Positions 43,660 through 54,219 are shown, counted from the first letter of the stretch. The stretch: 60,000 nucleotides of DNA from Symsagittifera roscoffensis (GCF_963678635.1 NC_087063.1:14329006-14389005), one strand, 5' to 3'. Translations and numbers: made by a program. Notes: generated by a model not told the origin, from the letters alone.

Positions 43660-44134
43660 GTGCGGGTGTGCTTAAAAACCCATCATATCTCCAGCCCAAT
43701 TGTATCTGTCAAAAAATTTTGGACTTGTAAACACTAGTGAACAAAAACAAACGCAAAGCGGAGTTTTTTTGCTCAAAATGCCTGCTTTCAAAGATCGTTT
43801 TGGAAAACCGACATTTAAAATTTCATCAAAATTTTACATAAGATACAATCTCGGCTACCCTCTATGAAAGTATCATTTTTTGGTTTCGAGCACTTAACGG
43901 TTTTTTTTAAAGAGGCAGCACAATTTGGGCGGCGAGAGGCTCGAATCTCTGATGGGGGATCTGTCCCAGCCCAACCATTTATCAATTTAAAAGACCCGTA
44001 AACCTTTTCGGCGCTCCGTCACATCAATTTTTGCGAATTCACTACACGTAAACTGTAAAACAACTGTTTTTTTTTACCAAGGAAGTACAAATATTTACAT
44101 CATGTGACTATTGTTACTGTTAATTTTTGCTTAG

Positions 44135-44222
44135 ACACTTTGGTGGACGTATTTGTAGCAGACTTCTCAAAGAAGAATCCACGAGGGACAAAAATTAGAG
44201 GAACAGTCAAAATACACGACAG
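44135..44222 (+). CDS. Serine protease 2 (S1 family), exon 2
   Basis: 88 bp between acceptor TTTTTGCTTAG and donor AG|GTAAAA. It encodes TLVDVFVADFSKKNP then GTVKIHDR and links phase 1 to phase 2, the same as 8249-8336 in protease 1. Corresponds to the strands between His57 and Asp102 of chymotrypsin. Confidence 0.85.
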
Positions 44223-44692
44223 GTAAAATCAATTCATTCAATTTGTAATTGAATTTCGACTCGTGATTCGGATTCATTAAAAAAAATTAAAAAAAGTTCT
44301 CTCAGTGTGGAAAAAAACCGAATACTTTCGTTTTCAGACTAAATTACACCGAATTTGGTTAGAGGCTGACCTCTCACATCTTACTTCTACAGCAAGTTCA
44401 ACCTTATTTTATCCAATTTTATCCCTCTTTTCATCAGTTTTTTGTCTGTTTCAATCATCATTTGAGACAATTGAGGCAAAAAATTGCGAAAAAATAGAAA
44501 AAAAATAGAAACTCTTGCTTGTTCACTTTTTTTTCTAAAAATTTTTCAATTTTTTTTTTCTTAAAATGTAAAAGGAGCATTTTTTGCTTAAGTTTTACTT
44601 TTTAGCTATGGTCATCTAAATACTTGGAGCTTCTCTTTAAAATTCTAACTCATCAAATTGAGCCGAAGGTGGAAATTTACTCCTTTTTTAAG

Positions 44693-45014
44693 GTACAGCA
44701 CCCATACAATCGGAGACGACATTGCTTTGATAAAGCTAGAGAAACCGGTTCCACAATTCAGGATGATTCCTCTCTGTGACAGATCATACATGCACGCATT
44801 TGATACGAATAAACTCATTGCAGTTGGAAAAGGTCGAACTCAATTCGAACCAATTAAACTTCCGAATATATTGCAAGAAGTAGAGATGAGAGAAAGAACC
44901 AACTCCCGGTGCTATTTGGGTAGCGTCAACAATTACAAAAAGATACAGAGATATTTTAGCTATTCTACATACATTACAAAAAGAAGACATTTTTGTCAGA
45001 TGGTCATTTTTTGA
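44693..45014 (+). CDS. Serine protease 2 (S1 family), exon 3, catalytic Ser region missing
   Basis: Follows acceptor TCCTTTTTTAAG in phase 2 and encodes YSTHTIGDDIALIKLEKPVP with catalytic Asp102, then IPLCDRSYMHAFDTNKLIAV and LQEVEMRERTNSRC. The frame stops at 45012-45014 without a GDSGGP motif. A further exon carrying Ser195 is needed. It is not in 45015-45382, so it may lie in the 200-N gap or be lost. The final about 15 codons may be intronic; a weak donor (ATG|GTCATT) lies near 45001. Gene incomplete as assembled. Confidence 0.75.
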
Positions 45015-45382
45015 ACAATTTTATTTTTGACAACTTTTTAAAAATTTTTTGCGTTTTTCGCTGTCATAGAAATTTGGTATCTGTCAAAACTCTAGAATGG
45101 CCACATTTTGCGAAAAATTTTTGGTGCTGATAATTTTTTTCCACGTTGGCAGCCAGGTGCTTTTCTTAGAAGCTTTTAGTTCTAATCGACCGAAACTTGA
45201 TTTAAAATTATACTATGAGGGCACTATGAATAATTGTACACCCTTTGAAAAAATATGACAGCCAGAATCAAGGGCAGAGGAGCGATTCTGATGAATGATT
45301 TTGTTAATTAAATCATGTAGCAAAGTCGCACTTTATTACCCCTCCCATTTTGTTTTCAAATCCAAAAGTGTATATTCGTCCG

Positions 45383-45582
45383 NNNNNNNNNNNNNNNNNN
45401 NNNNNNNNNNNNNNNNNNNNNNNNNNNNNNNNNNNNNNNNNNNNNNNNNNNNNNNNNNNNNNNNNNNNNNNNNNNNNNNNNNNNNNNNNNNNNNNNNNNN
45501 NNNNNNNNNNNNNNNNNNNNNNNNNNNNNNNNNNNNNNNNNNNNNNNNNNNNNNNNNNNNNNNNNNNNNNNNNNNNNNNNNN
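45383..45582. other. Assembly gap, 200 N
   Basis: Exactly 200 N, a size often used for gaps of unknown length. It separates protease 2 exon 3 from a gypsy fragment and may hide the last exon of protease 2. Frames spanning it are artefacts. Confidence 0.99.
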
Positions 45583-46800
45583 GTATGGGTTTACCTAGCT
45601 GGCATTCACTCCTCATATCGTTCGTTGTCCTTTGAAGTGGATGAACTATCCGAAAAGATGATTTTTGGGAAACCTTACGTTTTTGCGTTTGTTCTAAAGA
45701 AGTCCACCGCGTCTTGAGGTATCTGTTGGGGACTTGCTGTCATCGTGCATCGTGTGTGAGGATGATGTCCAGCGTTCGTATGTCATTTTTGTTGTTCTGC
45801 GATGCCATCTTGGGTCGGATAAAATTCCCTTCTTGTCCAGTTTTCCTCTCCAAATGATTTTTGTGTTTTTAACTCATGTTTGTTTGGGTTATTTTGTGTT
45901 TCTTCCGCATCTTGTTCTTGCGCTGTCTGCTGATATACATACATCCTGAATCTTTTATTGTCGTTTCTCCGTCTTGTTGTATTTTCCTCCTAAGTTTCGA
46001 TGAACTTTATGAAATCTGGTTTTGTTATTGGGGTCAGCCGGTTTTGAGTGTGTGTTTTGTGAAGTAATTGTTTTTGTATACTTATGAATGACCGGTTTCG
46101 ATTTGTTGGGAATGTTCGAAAGGCACTTGACGTTTCGATTGTAATATTATCTTCTTTTCATTTTCCGCGCGCTTTTCGATTAGTCGATTCGATGCTCGAC
46201 TCTGATTGACTAACCCTTTAAGAATTAGGTTGTCGATCAATTCAGTTTGAAAACAAATGAGTTAAAGGACGTCAAACAAAATCTCATTCCAACGGATGGA
46301 TTTAGCGCTAATCCTACTGGATTTCTGGACATATAGTCAATTAGTCCCATTTTTGTCCCCGCTAGTGTTTACTGTCAAAACAAAATGGGATTAATCTATC
46401 AATCCATCTGCTTTTCAAGCCTGCGTTTGCTAGTTCTTGGTCTTTGGTTGGTTTTTAATGCTCTGATTCAAGCTTGGTGGTCTGTGATGACAGTAAAATG
46501 TTTTCCGTACAAGTTAAATTTAAGACGTTCGATCGACCGCACGAACCCTAACAATTCTAGTTCGTCTTCGGAATGTTTTTCTTCCACTGAATTCAGGAAT
46601 TCCGGAGCGTGTGGTTTTAACACCCATTTTTCTTCTGTGAGTTGCTCGAGAGCGGCTTCTAGGCCAAATGTTGATGCATCGCAGACCACGCGGAGCTTTA
46701 GATTTTGATAGAAACGTTTGATTTCAGTTATTTCAATTACAAGTTTTAAGGATTGATGGAATGTGGTTGTATGTTTCTTCTTCCAATCCGAAGTTCTGTG
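45583..46800 (-). pseudogene. Ty3/gypsy RT-RNase H fragment, decayed
   Basis: Read right to left, 46468-46689 gives VCDASTFGLEAALEQLTEEK, EKHSEDELELLGFVRSIERL and YGKHFTVITDHQA, the RNase H block of Ty3/gypsy pol. Beyond it a stop-ridden stretch continues toward the gap with LTVNTSGDKNG in place of the usual H.AG..N motif. Not functional. It differs from the gypsy-like element at 54220, which is on the other strand. Confidence 0.75.
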
Positions 46801-47246
46801 TTTATCCGTGCTCTTTGACAGTGGTTTAGTGTTGATGCTGTCTTTTTCTAGGTTTCGTATTTATCTCGTGAGATGGTAAATTGAACCCATGAAACTCATT
46901 ATTTATTTAAATATTATTGGTTGAATGAAATTTGCTATTGCGCCAGTTTTTCAATTTAATGGCTTTGTTTTAACTAAGCCATTCTACCTTTTTGCATGTT
47001 TGCAAGCAAATTTGTGTTTGTCTAGTAATTTTCTAGCTTGACCAGTTCGTAACTGTAAGGTCTATTGACTTTAAAACTCGGTTCATAAGTCCGTGAGGCC
47101 AGATGGCCTTGTTTGTAATCCGTTTGTTGCCGTTGGAATCCCGCGTTGAAACTGAGGTTGCGTTGTCTTCTTTTTTCTAGATCCAGGAGGGTTTGTGAAT
47201 AGGCGTAGGAAAGGTTGAGTGTTGAGAAGAAATAGAGAAAGATCAA
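46801..47246. other. Intergenic DNA, no gene seen
   Basis: AT-rich; a 74-codon - strand frame (47022-47246) has no recognisable domain. Confidence 0.5.
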
Positions 47247-47776
47247 GAACTGGTTGGACTAATTTTCAGTTTGTGGTTGCATAATGCTGATATTATCTCA
47301 TCAGTTTTTCAGTCAAGGAGTTTACAAGAGACTTGCTGGAGTTTTAAGGGAGTGGTCATCTTTTTTTGAGCAAGAAGTTCGGTCCTTTTAAAATGAAAAA
47401 AATTTCTAAAGTAAAAGACACATCTGAGAAAGAAAACTTTTTCAAATGGAGGTATTTGATCACTTTTTTCACAAGTGTTTCATACCAGATAAGCAACAGC
47501 TTTCCTTGCATCTCGAATTTTGTTCACGTCTCGACACTGCGTGTCCTAATTCATTCACAAATATTCTTGATGTAATATGTAGCTGTTGCTAATCTGCTAT
47601 ATAGAACACAGAATCGCAGTTTATTTCTTTGAAAAACTAGTGCAACATTTGAAACACTGGTGCAAAAAATGATTAAGTAGTACATTATTTTAAGCAAAAG
47701 TGCAACATTTAAATAGTACTGCTATAGCTTGGATCCACCGTACAGTCTCCTTTCTAACTGACCAAACGTAGAATGG
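47247..47776. repeat. Dispersed direct repeat R530, copy 1
   Basis: GAACTGGTTGGACTAATTTT to AACTGACCAAACGTAGAATG. Recurs at 48532-49062 (offset 1285) with about 95% identity by eye, and partly at 49388-49516. The included frame MSKKFGPFKMKKISKVKDTS (47366-47575) is shared with copy 2 but looks like repeat sequence, not a gene. Confidence 0.85.
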
Positions 47777-47784
47777 CCCCCCCC

Positions 47785-47880
47785 TCGAGCACGTTGGTCA
47801 AAATATATTTCGAGCATGATGGTCAAAAACTATTTCGAGCACGGCCGAAAATTACCGATTATCCCGCGGAGAGTGAAAAA
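47785..47880. repeat. GAGCACGG repeat block 1
   Basis: CTCGAGCACGTTGGTCAAAA, then TATTTCGAGCATGATGG and TATTTCGAGCACGGCCGAAA, ending ATTACCGATTATCCCGCGG. The end blocks recur together at 50340-50403. Confidence 0.8.
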
Positions 47881-48531
47881 GGTAAACCCATTTGAAAGGT
47901 TTTCACACTAACACACATTTTTTTTATTTCTACTTGGTTTTGATTGATTGTTCTAGGAAAATAACGCAATAGTTTTTCAAATAAGACTCCAGTGATTCAA
48001 ATTTTACTCTCGTTTTCAAATATGGCACGGAAACTTATTGAACCCGTGTTTTATCTACTACATAAGCCACACGTGTTCAATATGTTTACGTACCTTTTTT
48101 TTGAACAATTCTCAAATTTAAACTGAACTTTTTTATATAAGGCACTGCTAAATAATGCACTATTAAATAATGCACAGCTTAAAAACGTAATTTCAGTTTT
48201 TATTGATTTCATTTGTTTATGTTTATCATAATGTGAATGAATTCAGGGTCCTTGAAAACATTCATTTTTTCAGTCTGTTTTTTTTTTCATTGATTAACAT
48301 CTGCAGGCTAACAAGCATCTGATGAAAACTTTTTGGATGGCTTTCGTCTCCATTTTGCCCTCACTTCCTTGAAAAAAAACGAGTACTAATTTGCAATTGG
48401 TAACAAAAACAGATATTGACAATTGAGCATCCTGGAAACTCGTTATCGTTTTTCTGGAACCACAAACATTGTGGTTGTTTGTTAAAATAGGCAATTTAAA
48501 GCCGCTCATAATTTATTGTAAGTTTTTGGAG

Positions 48532-49062
48532 GAACTGGTTGGACTAATTTTCAGTTTGTACTTGCATAATGCTGATTTTATCTCATCTGTTTTTCAGTCA
48601 AGGAGTTTGCAAGAGACTTGCTGAAGTTTTAAGGGAGTGGTCATCTTTTTTTGAGCAAGAAGTTTGGTCCTTTTAAAATGAAAAAAATTTCTAAAGTAAA
48701 AGATACATCTGAGAGTGAAAAATTTTTCAAATGTAGGCATTTGATCACTTTTTTCACAAGTGTTTCATACCAGATAAGCAACAGCTTTCATTGCATCTCG
48801 AATTTTGTTCACGTCTCGACACTGCGTGTCCTAATTCATTCACAATATTCTTGATGTAATATGTAGCTGTTGCTTATCTGCTATATAAAACACAGAATCG
48901 CAGTATATTTCTTTGAAAAACTAGTGCAACATTTGAAACACTGGTGCAAAAATTGATTAAGTAGTACATTACTTTAAGCAATAGTGCAACTTTTAAACAG
49001 TACTGCTATAGCTTGGATCAATCGTACAATCTCCTTTCTAACTGACCAAACGAAGAATGGCT
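48532..49062. repeat. Dispersed direct repeat R530, copy 2
   Basis: Second copy of the 47247-47776 sequence, with the frame 48651-48854 matching 47366-47575. Adjacent DNA between the copies (47880-48530) is unrelated AT-rich sequence without a gene. Confidence 0.85.
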
Positions 49063-49387
49063 CCCCTAATCCCGTAATAAATAAAAAAAAATCTGTTGTA
49101 TGGACGAATTTTGAAAAAACGCCTAAGTAAAATTGATTCTTGCAATAGTTTTGTCGGATTGCAATTAAAGGCTGTTATCTACCTAATTTAAAGCTTTTTC
49201 AATCAATTTTCTCCAGCAAAACTATCAATAGAGAATAGATCTAAGCTATACTTAAAGTTGTTTTCGAAAAAAGAACCATGTTGTCTGTCCTCTAAATCAA
49301 TTTGTGAGATACAAAAAGAATTAGAAAGCAAAAAAAAATTATGCTAGGGTTAGCTTGAATTTTTTCCAAATTCATGTTTTTTGAGTT

Positions 49388-49516
49388 TGTCACATGCTAT
49401 TCATACCAGATAATCAACAACTTACCCTGCATCTCAAATTTTGTTCAGGTCTCTACCTTTGCATGTCTCGATTTGTTCGCAAAATAAAATTCTTGATCGA
49501 ATATATAGCTGTTGAG
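49388..49516. repeat. Dispersed direct repeat R530, partial copy 3
   Basis: TTCATACCAGATAATCAACA, CCTGCATCTCAAATTTTGTT and AATATATAGCTGTTGAG align with TTCATACCAGATAAGCAACA, CCTTGCATCTCGAATTTTGTT and AATATGTAGCTGTTGC of the full copies. Confidence 0.65.
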
Positions 49517-49526
49517 TTTCTAATAT

Positions 49527-50078
49527 TTACATGTCGTTTTGGTAAAACAGTTTCAGTGGTGTTGTGGTGCTCCCAAAAATCCCAAAGTTCGTAACTTCAT
49601 GATTATTTTACTTTGTCGTCTTCCAAAGTAATCTTTTAACCAGATAGATTAACCGTAAAATCACCCCTACGTGGCCTATCCCGTATAATTTCCTCATCAA
49701 GCATGTGTCGTCTGTCAAAGGAACTTTTTAACCAGATAGATCAACCATACAATCCTCCCTAAGTGGCCTACCGTATACTTTTTTAATAATAGTTTAGTTT
49801 TAGTAATAATTTAGTTTTCAATATATACATGTCGTTTTGGTAAAACAGTTTCAGTGGTGTTGTGGTGCTCCCGAAAATCCCAGAGTTCGTAACTTCATGA
49901 TCATTTTACTTCGTCGTCTTCCAAAGTAATCTGTTAACCAGATAGATCAACCGTAAAATCACCCCTACGTGGCCTATCCCGTATAATGTCCTCATCAAGC
50001 ATGTGTCGTCTGTCAAAGGAATTTTTTAACCAGATAGATCAACCATACAATCCTCCCTAAGTGGCCTACCGTATGCTT
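49527..50078. repeat. Direct repeat, 298-bp period, two copies with internal subrepeats
   Basis: Copies 49527-49780 and 49825-50078 begin ACATGTCGTTTTGGTAAAAC and end AAGTGGCCTACCGTAT. Inside each, TTTTAACCAGATAGAT-AACC followed by a CCCTA-GTGGCCTA block occurs twice, giving four related subunits of about 85 bp. Confidence 0.88.
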
Positions 50079-50271
50079 ACTGTTAATAGTCTAGAAAATT
50101 AATCATACTTTTTTATCGATTAATTTTTTTGATTTATTAGATCAATTTGATTGGCTCTCGAAAATAATTTCTGAAAAACCGGCCTTTATCCCCGTTATGT
50201 TGATTTTTGGGGAGAAATTGTGCGATTGATCCAACCAGATATAGTTTTATTTAACTAACGGGTTCAAGAAC

Positions 50272-50538
50272 ATGCCAGTATATGACCGAAAAAGAAAAGT
50301 CGAGACAGGGGTGCAATTAGAGCATACATTCAAAACATACCTCGAGCACGTTGGTCAAAATATATTTCGAGCACGGCCGAAAATTACCGATTATCCCGCG
50401 GTAACTCGGAGTCAAATTGAACAATTTCTTTCAAATGTTAATGTATTTTTTTTTAAATATTTCGACTCAAATTACAAACCAGTATTCCAAAAGAAGGAAA
50501 ACAAGCTCAAAATTATTTCGTCTCAACAGAACGTATAA
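50272..50538 (+). CDS. Hypothetical ORF, 88 codons, overlapping the GAGCACGG repeat
   Basis: Starts MPVYDRKRKVETGVQLEHTF. The middle is encoded by the GAGCACGG repeat (HVGQNIFRARPKITDYPAVT). Charged, no membrane segment or known domain. Part of the sequence is repeated at 47785-47880, so this is more likely repeat DNA than a gene. Confidence 0.2.
   Translation: MPVYDRKRKVETGVQLEHTFKTYLEHVGQNIFRARPKITDYPAVTRSQIEQFLSNVNVFFFKYFDSNYKPVFQKKENKLKIISSQQNV
50340..50405. repeat. GAGCACGG repeat block 2
   Basis: CTCGAGCACGTTGGTCAAAA then TATATTTCGAGCACGGCCG and AAAATTACCGATTATCCCGC, nearly identical to parts of 47785-47880, 2.5 kb away. Confidence 0.8.
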
Positions 50539-50664
50539 TTTGAAAACTATTCTAATCACTTAATTATGATAAGAACACTAAACGATGTTACTCGAACAGT
50601 ATAAACTTTAACGTTTAAATTTGGAAAACGCAAGTTGTTTGAATATCGAAACACACCCCATAAT

Positions 50665-51135
50665 CGGTCGAGCACGGTCGAAAATATCTTGCTTGGGTCC
50701 AGCATGGTCGAGGACAATTTTTTTAGTGGAGCACAGTAGAAACATACATTGAGCACGGTCGAGCACGGTCAAAACATACCTCGAGCATTAACGTTTATTT
50801 TTCTTATTTCGACTCAAATTGCAAACCAATATTCTAAAAGATTCGAACAAGCTCAAAAATATTCATCTCTACAAAGCAATTATTTCGCAAATAACTCTAA
50901 TTGTTTCATTATAACAAAAAACATCATACGATGTTACCCGAAAACATAACGTTTTACGTTTAAATTTGAATAACTGGCATTGTTTGAAATTCGAATTATA
51001 CCTGAACTTGGTCGAGCACGGTCAAGCATATTTCTTTCAGTCGAGCACGAACTAAGTATAGCGAATTTCGGTCAAACACGGTCAAAACATTCTGAATTTT
51101 GGTCGAGACCGTCGGCGCATACCAGTTTTTGGTCG
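50665..51135. repeat. GAGCACGG repeat block 3, scattered units
   Basis: At least eight units of the form (GG)TCGAGCACGGTC(GA)AAA occur at about 50669, 50697, 50731, 50753, 50760, 51010, 51041 and 51070, with looser versions to 51135 (GGTCGAGACCGTCGG). Spacing is irregular. Two A/T-rich segments between units (50590-50660 and 50930-51000) also resemble one another. Confidence 0.75.
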
Positions 51136-51705
51136 AGACAGCCGAAATAAAAAATTTCTCGTCAGGGAGACTGCTCGTATATCAATGCAAAGCCCTGAGT
51201 GTTCAGACTGCTTCTTATTCCATATCAAATAGTTTTTTGGAACAAAATGTTGAAAAACTATAAATTTTGGACAACCAAAGATCAAGTATAAGAATTTCGC
51301 GTAACTTGGCAAGGTGAAAGTATACTGATAATTGTGATTAGCTTTATACGTTATATAACGTAGCAACACTCGTTCAAAAAAAACAATTAACATTTAAAAA
51401 CCAGGCTGCTCGTATCAGGGCGAAGACTTGAATATTCTGACAGCCTTTCGATTTTGAGGTCTATGAAGTAGTCATAACTAAAAATTAGATGTAATAATCT
51501 AAAACGAAGCAAATCGATTGGTAGCAAATCGATTATTGCACATAAGCTTCCCTTAACCAATTTGGAACGATTTCTACGACGGATTAAACCTCCGCTTACG
51601 CGTTAATAGTGCGAAATATATCGCGTGTTAAGTGTCCAAATCGGTCAAAATGACAATCTTAAGACCCCCGTAACTTCAAGAAAAATGATCATAGGTGAAC
51701 TGTCT

Positions 51706-52132
51706 GTCTCTTTTTCTTTCCCTCCCCCCCCCCCCTTCTCACCAGCGAATTTTCTTTCACAAGTATTTCCTCTGTTCTGATTGTCCAATTTTTACACGAT
51801 TTGGCATGCGGAATAATTATACTTAGACAAACATATTTGTCTTGACATTTAACCTTGCAAAATCTCTCGTTGTGCCAGAAAAATGATGTTTATGAGAGGT
51901 GGGGGTAAAGGAAAAGGCTCTTTTTCCTCCCCCCCCCCCCACCTGCAAAATTTTAAAATGAAAATTACTGTTCACATGATTCGATTGTCGTGAAAACTGA
52001 CATACAGACTAATTAGGCCATGGCAAACATGTTTAGTCTTCATAGTCAACCTTGTAAGACCACTCATTGGACCATAAAATTGATGCTCGTGTGAGCTGGT
52101 GGGAAAAGGAAAAAGAGCCAAGGAAAAAAGCC
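51706..52132. mobile_element. MITE family B, older copy split by a younger family B MITE
   Basis: Left end GTCTCTTTTTCTTTCCC plus poly-C at 51706; the body holds CTTAGACAAACATATTTGTC and AACCTTGCAAAATCTCTCG. The right end GGTGGGGGTAAAGGAAAA is interrupted at 51915 and resumes after the insert as AAGGAAAAAAGCC (ends 52132). Confidence 0.78.
51916..52119. mobile_element. MITE family B, nested 204-bp copy with 8-bp target duplication
   Basis: GGCTCTTTTTCC plus poly-C at the left and GGGAAAAGGAAAAAGAGCC at the right. Identical AAGGAAAA flanks at 51908-51915 and 52120-52127. The target was the terminal repeat of an older family B element. hAT-like by duplication length. Confidence 0.88.
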
Positions 52133-52389
52133 AATGGTCTTTTCAAGTTTAGGGCTTTGACAACAATACCTTTTGAGTGATATTTAAGAATTTCAGTCAA
52201 AAATGGCTAGTTGAAAAGTCGAAATTCGTCTGAAGAAAAAAACCACCCCGCGCGCCTTCATTACAAAAGTCGGAGCAAAAAGTGCTATATTTTCACTTAG
52301 GTAACCGCTGAGTAGTAGGGGTGATTTCAATTAACACAAGGTTACAGTGGAACAAAACTTCGATTTTGTTCTTTCCCGCATCTAAGTTT
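52133..52389. other. Intergenic DNA, no gene seen
   Basis: Short AT-rich stretch; a phrase AAAAAACCACCCCG at about 52237 also occurs near 9509, without other similarity. Confidence 0.5.
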
Positions 52390-53490
52390 GGGCGTAAGTA
52401 ATCGATTATAACGGATTATCATGGTGATTTTTTAACAATTATAATTATTTATAATTACCAAAATTAGGTGTTTAAATGATTTATAATTGATTATAATCGT
52501 GATATTTTCGAAAAGATTATAGTCTCTTTTAATTGATTATAATTGATTATAGTTCTTACAAAAAACTCTTAAAATCGTTAATAATTGATTTTAATCGAAT
52601 ATAATCTCTTATTTTGCCAAATTTTGTCAATTAAAAAGTATATTTGAATTATATTTTATGGGTTATTTTTTTTGTGTCAATCAGAAAACCTCTAAAAAAG
52701 AGATTTTTTGAACACTTTGATTCATCTGAACACAAAGTTTTACCACGAAACAAAATTTCATAAAGATCCTTTCATATAAGGGGAAAGGTTCCCGTGGTGG
52801 ATGAAAACTAAATCTTCCGAATCAATCATGAAACGATATCAATTTTGCTGATGTTTTGGTGGTTAAAAAAGCCTAAAATGTGCATCATAAAGCAACTCTA
52901 ATGGGGAAGAAATGAAAAAAAAAATTATAAACTGGAATTCATTGGAAAACTTTAAAAACATTTTTCTCAATTTTCATAGGAACCAACGTCTACAAAAAGC
53001 ATAACATATAAGCAAATAAGATGCAACTTCGAAGACAAAATAGACAAGCAAAAGGGATTATGATCAATTATAATCAATAATAATGGATTTTCGTGCAAAA
53101 CTATTGAATTAGAAATTCGAATAAAAACAATGGATTATAATCCATTATTAAAATATTGGATTATAATCGATTTTAGTCATTTATTAATCGATTAGAGTCT
53201 GTCTCTTCAAAATCAAATTATAATTAATTATAATCCATTATAACCGAATATAATCGATTATTTATTCGTATATTTTTTGATACATTTATAATCAATTGTA
53301 ATTACAATTGATTATAAATGTATCGAAAAATATACGAATAAATAATCGATTGTAATCGATTATAATGGATTATAGTTAATTATAATTTGATTTTAAAGAG
53401 AGAGATTCTAATCGATTTTTAATTGACTAAAATCGATTGTTTCTCAATTTTAGTAAGACTAGTACTAAAATTGTAGTATAATCGATTATT
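52390..53490. repeat. AATCGATTATAAT-rich cluster 2, with palindrome
   Basis: Dense GATTATAATCGATTA-type motifs at 52395-52620, a plainer AT-rich middle (52620-53040), and dense motifs again from 53050 to 53490. Includes the 278-bp palindrome (53163-53440) and a small hairpin CAATTTTAGTA/TACTAAAATTG (53445-53473). Confidence 0.75.
53163..53440. repeat. 278-bp near-perfect palindrome without spacer
   Basis: Centre between 53301 and 53302 (CAATTGTAA|TTACAATTG). Arms of 139 bp match at about 90% by eye. It could extrude as a cruciform or be transcribed as a long hairpin RNA. May be a foldback element or an inverted duplication by template switching. Confidence 0.88.
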
Positions 53491-53513
53491 AACGCTTGAA
53501 ACTTGATGCGGGT

Positions 53514-53728
53514 TGACATTTTCCACTCCCCTTTTCACAGTTTAAGTTTTCCATTTTCTTAGTTTTCGTGTTGAATGCGTGATATTATAAGCTGAATGCG
53601 TGATATTATGATGTACGGTATGGAAAAAATGTGTTCGCAATAGTTAAATTGTTCGCCATGCAAAATTTCATTACATTAGGACTACTTGAAACTAATTATT
53701 CAAATGTGGGGGAGAGTGGAAAACAACC
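53514..53728. mobile_element. MITE family A, degenerate copy
   Basis: Left CATTTTCCACTCCCCTTTTC, internal GAATGCGTGATATTATG (duplicated 23 bp), GTTCGCCATGCAAAATTTC and ATTACATTAGGAC, right GTGGGGGAGAGTGGAAAACAACC. Ordered as in 19869-20082 reversed. Lies about 170 bp upstream of protease 3. Confidence 0.7.
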
Positions 53729-53903
53729 AATTTATCCAATCATGATATTTCAAAGTTTCTGAAAGGAATGAACAATTTCGAGCCATTTCAGCGCCATTTT
53801 CCAGATTGCCTATATACTACCCGCCATTTATGTTCAATTAGTTCAATTGGAGATATTGTCTCACAAAAAAAACAGAGGCTAAAAATTTCACTCGAAACCT
53901 AAA

Positions 53904-54141
53904 ATGATTTCTATTATTTACATTTTAGTATCATTCTTAAGGTTTTCTACTTCAGAGCATGATTTAAATTTTAGTTCCAGCTTTGCTCGCTCTATTATCA
54001 ACGGCTATGATGCTCCTCCAAACAGGAAGTTCTACGTGTCCATGAATATCGAAAAAGACGATGGGTCGTTTGAATCATGTGGAGGCTCCATAATTAGCCC
54101 AAAACACGTACTCACGGCAGCTCATTGTATAGTCGGATCAA
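53904..54141 (+). CDS. Serine protease 3 (S1 family), exon 1
   Basis: Begins MISIIYILVSFLRFSTSEHD, a signal peptide with likely cleavage near residue 17. SIINGYDAPPNRKFYVSMNI gives the mature N-terminus (about residue 33), and SCGGSIISPKHVLTAAHCIV carries the Cys42-Cys58 pair and catalytic His57. The exon ends in phase 1 at A|GTAAGT, matching protease 2. An LTR element begins 78 bp into the intron, so exons 2 and 3 must lie beyond the window end if they survive. It is clearly related to protease 2 exon 1. Confidence 0.87.
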
Positions 54142-54219
54142 GTAAGTATAATACCCCCTCCCCCTTTCCAACTATAGCGCCCCTTCTCTCCTCAATGATC
54201 AATTCAAAGCGTCGAGGGT

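Noticed and set aside
43930-43990. Second tRNA-like sequence on the - strand (GATTCGAGCCT B-box-like)
   Set aside because: No A box at the right spacing and no acceptor stem; too weak to annotate.
8249-45014. Proteases 1 and 2 as one very long gene
   Set aside because: Protease 1 ends with a complete catalytic Ser exon and stop at 22768; protease 2 has its own signal peptide and His exon.
45295-45717. Frames spanning the N gap
   Set aside because: They consist mostly of undefined residues.
47366-48854. Paired small proteins MSKKFGPFKMKK as a gene family
   Set aside because: They lie inside the R530 DNA repeat, whose similarity extends well beyond the frames on both sides.
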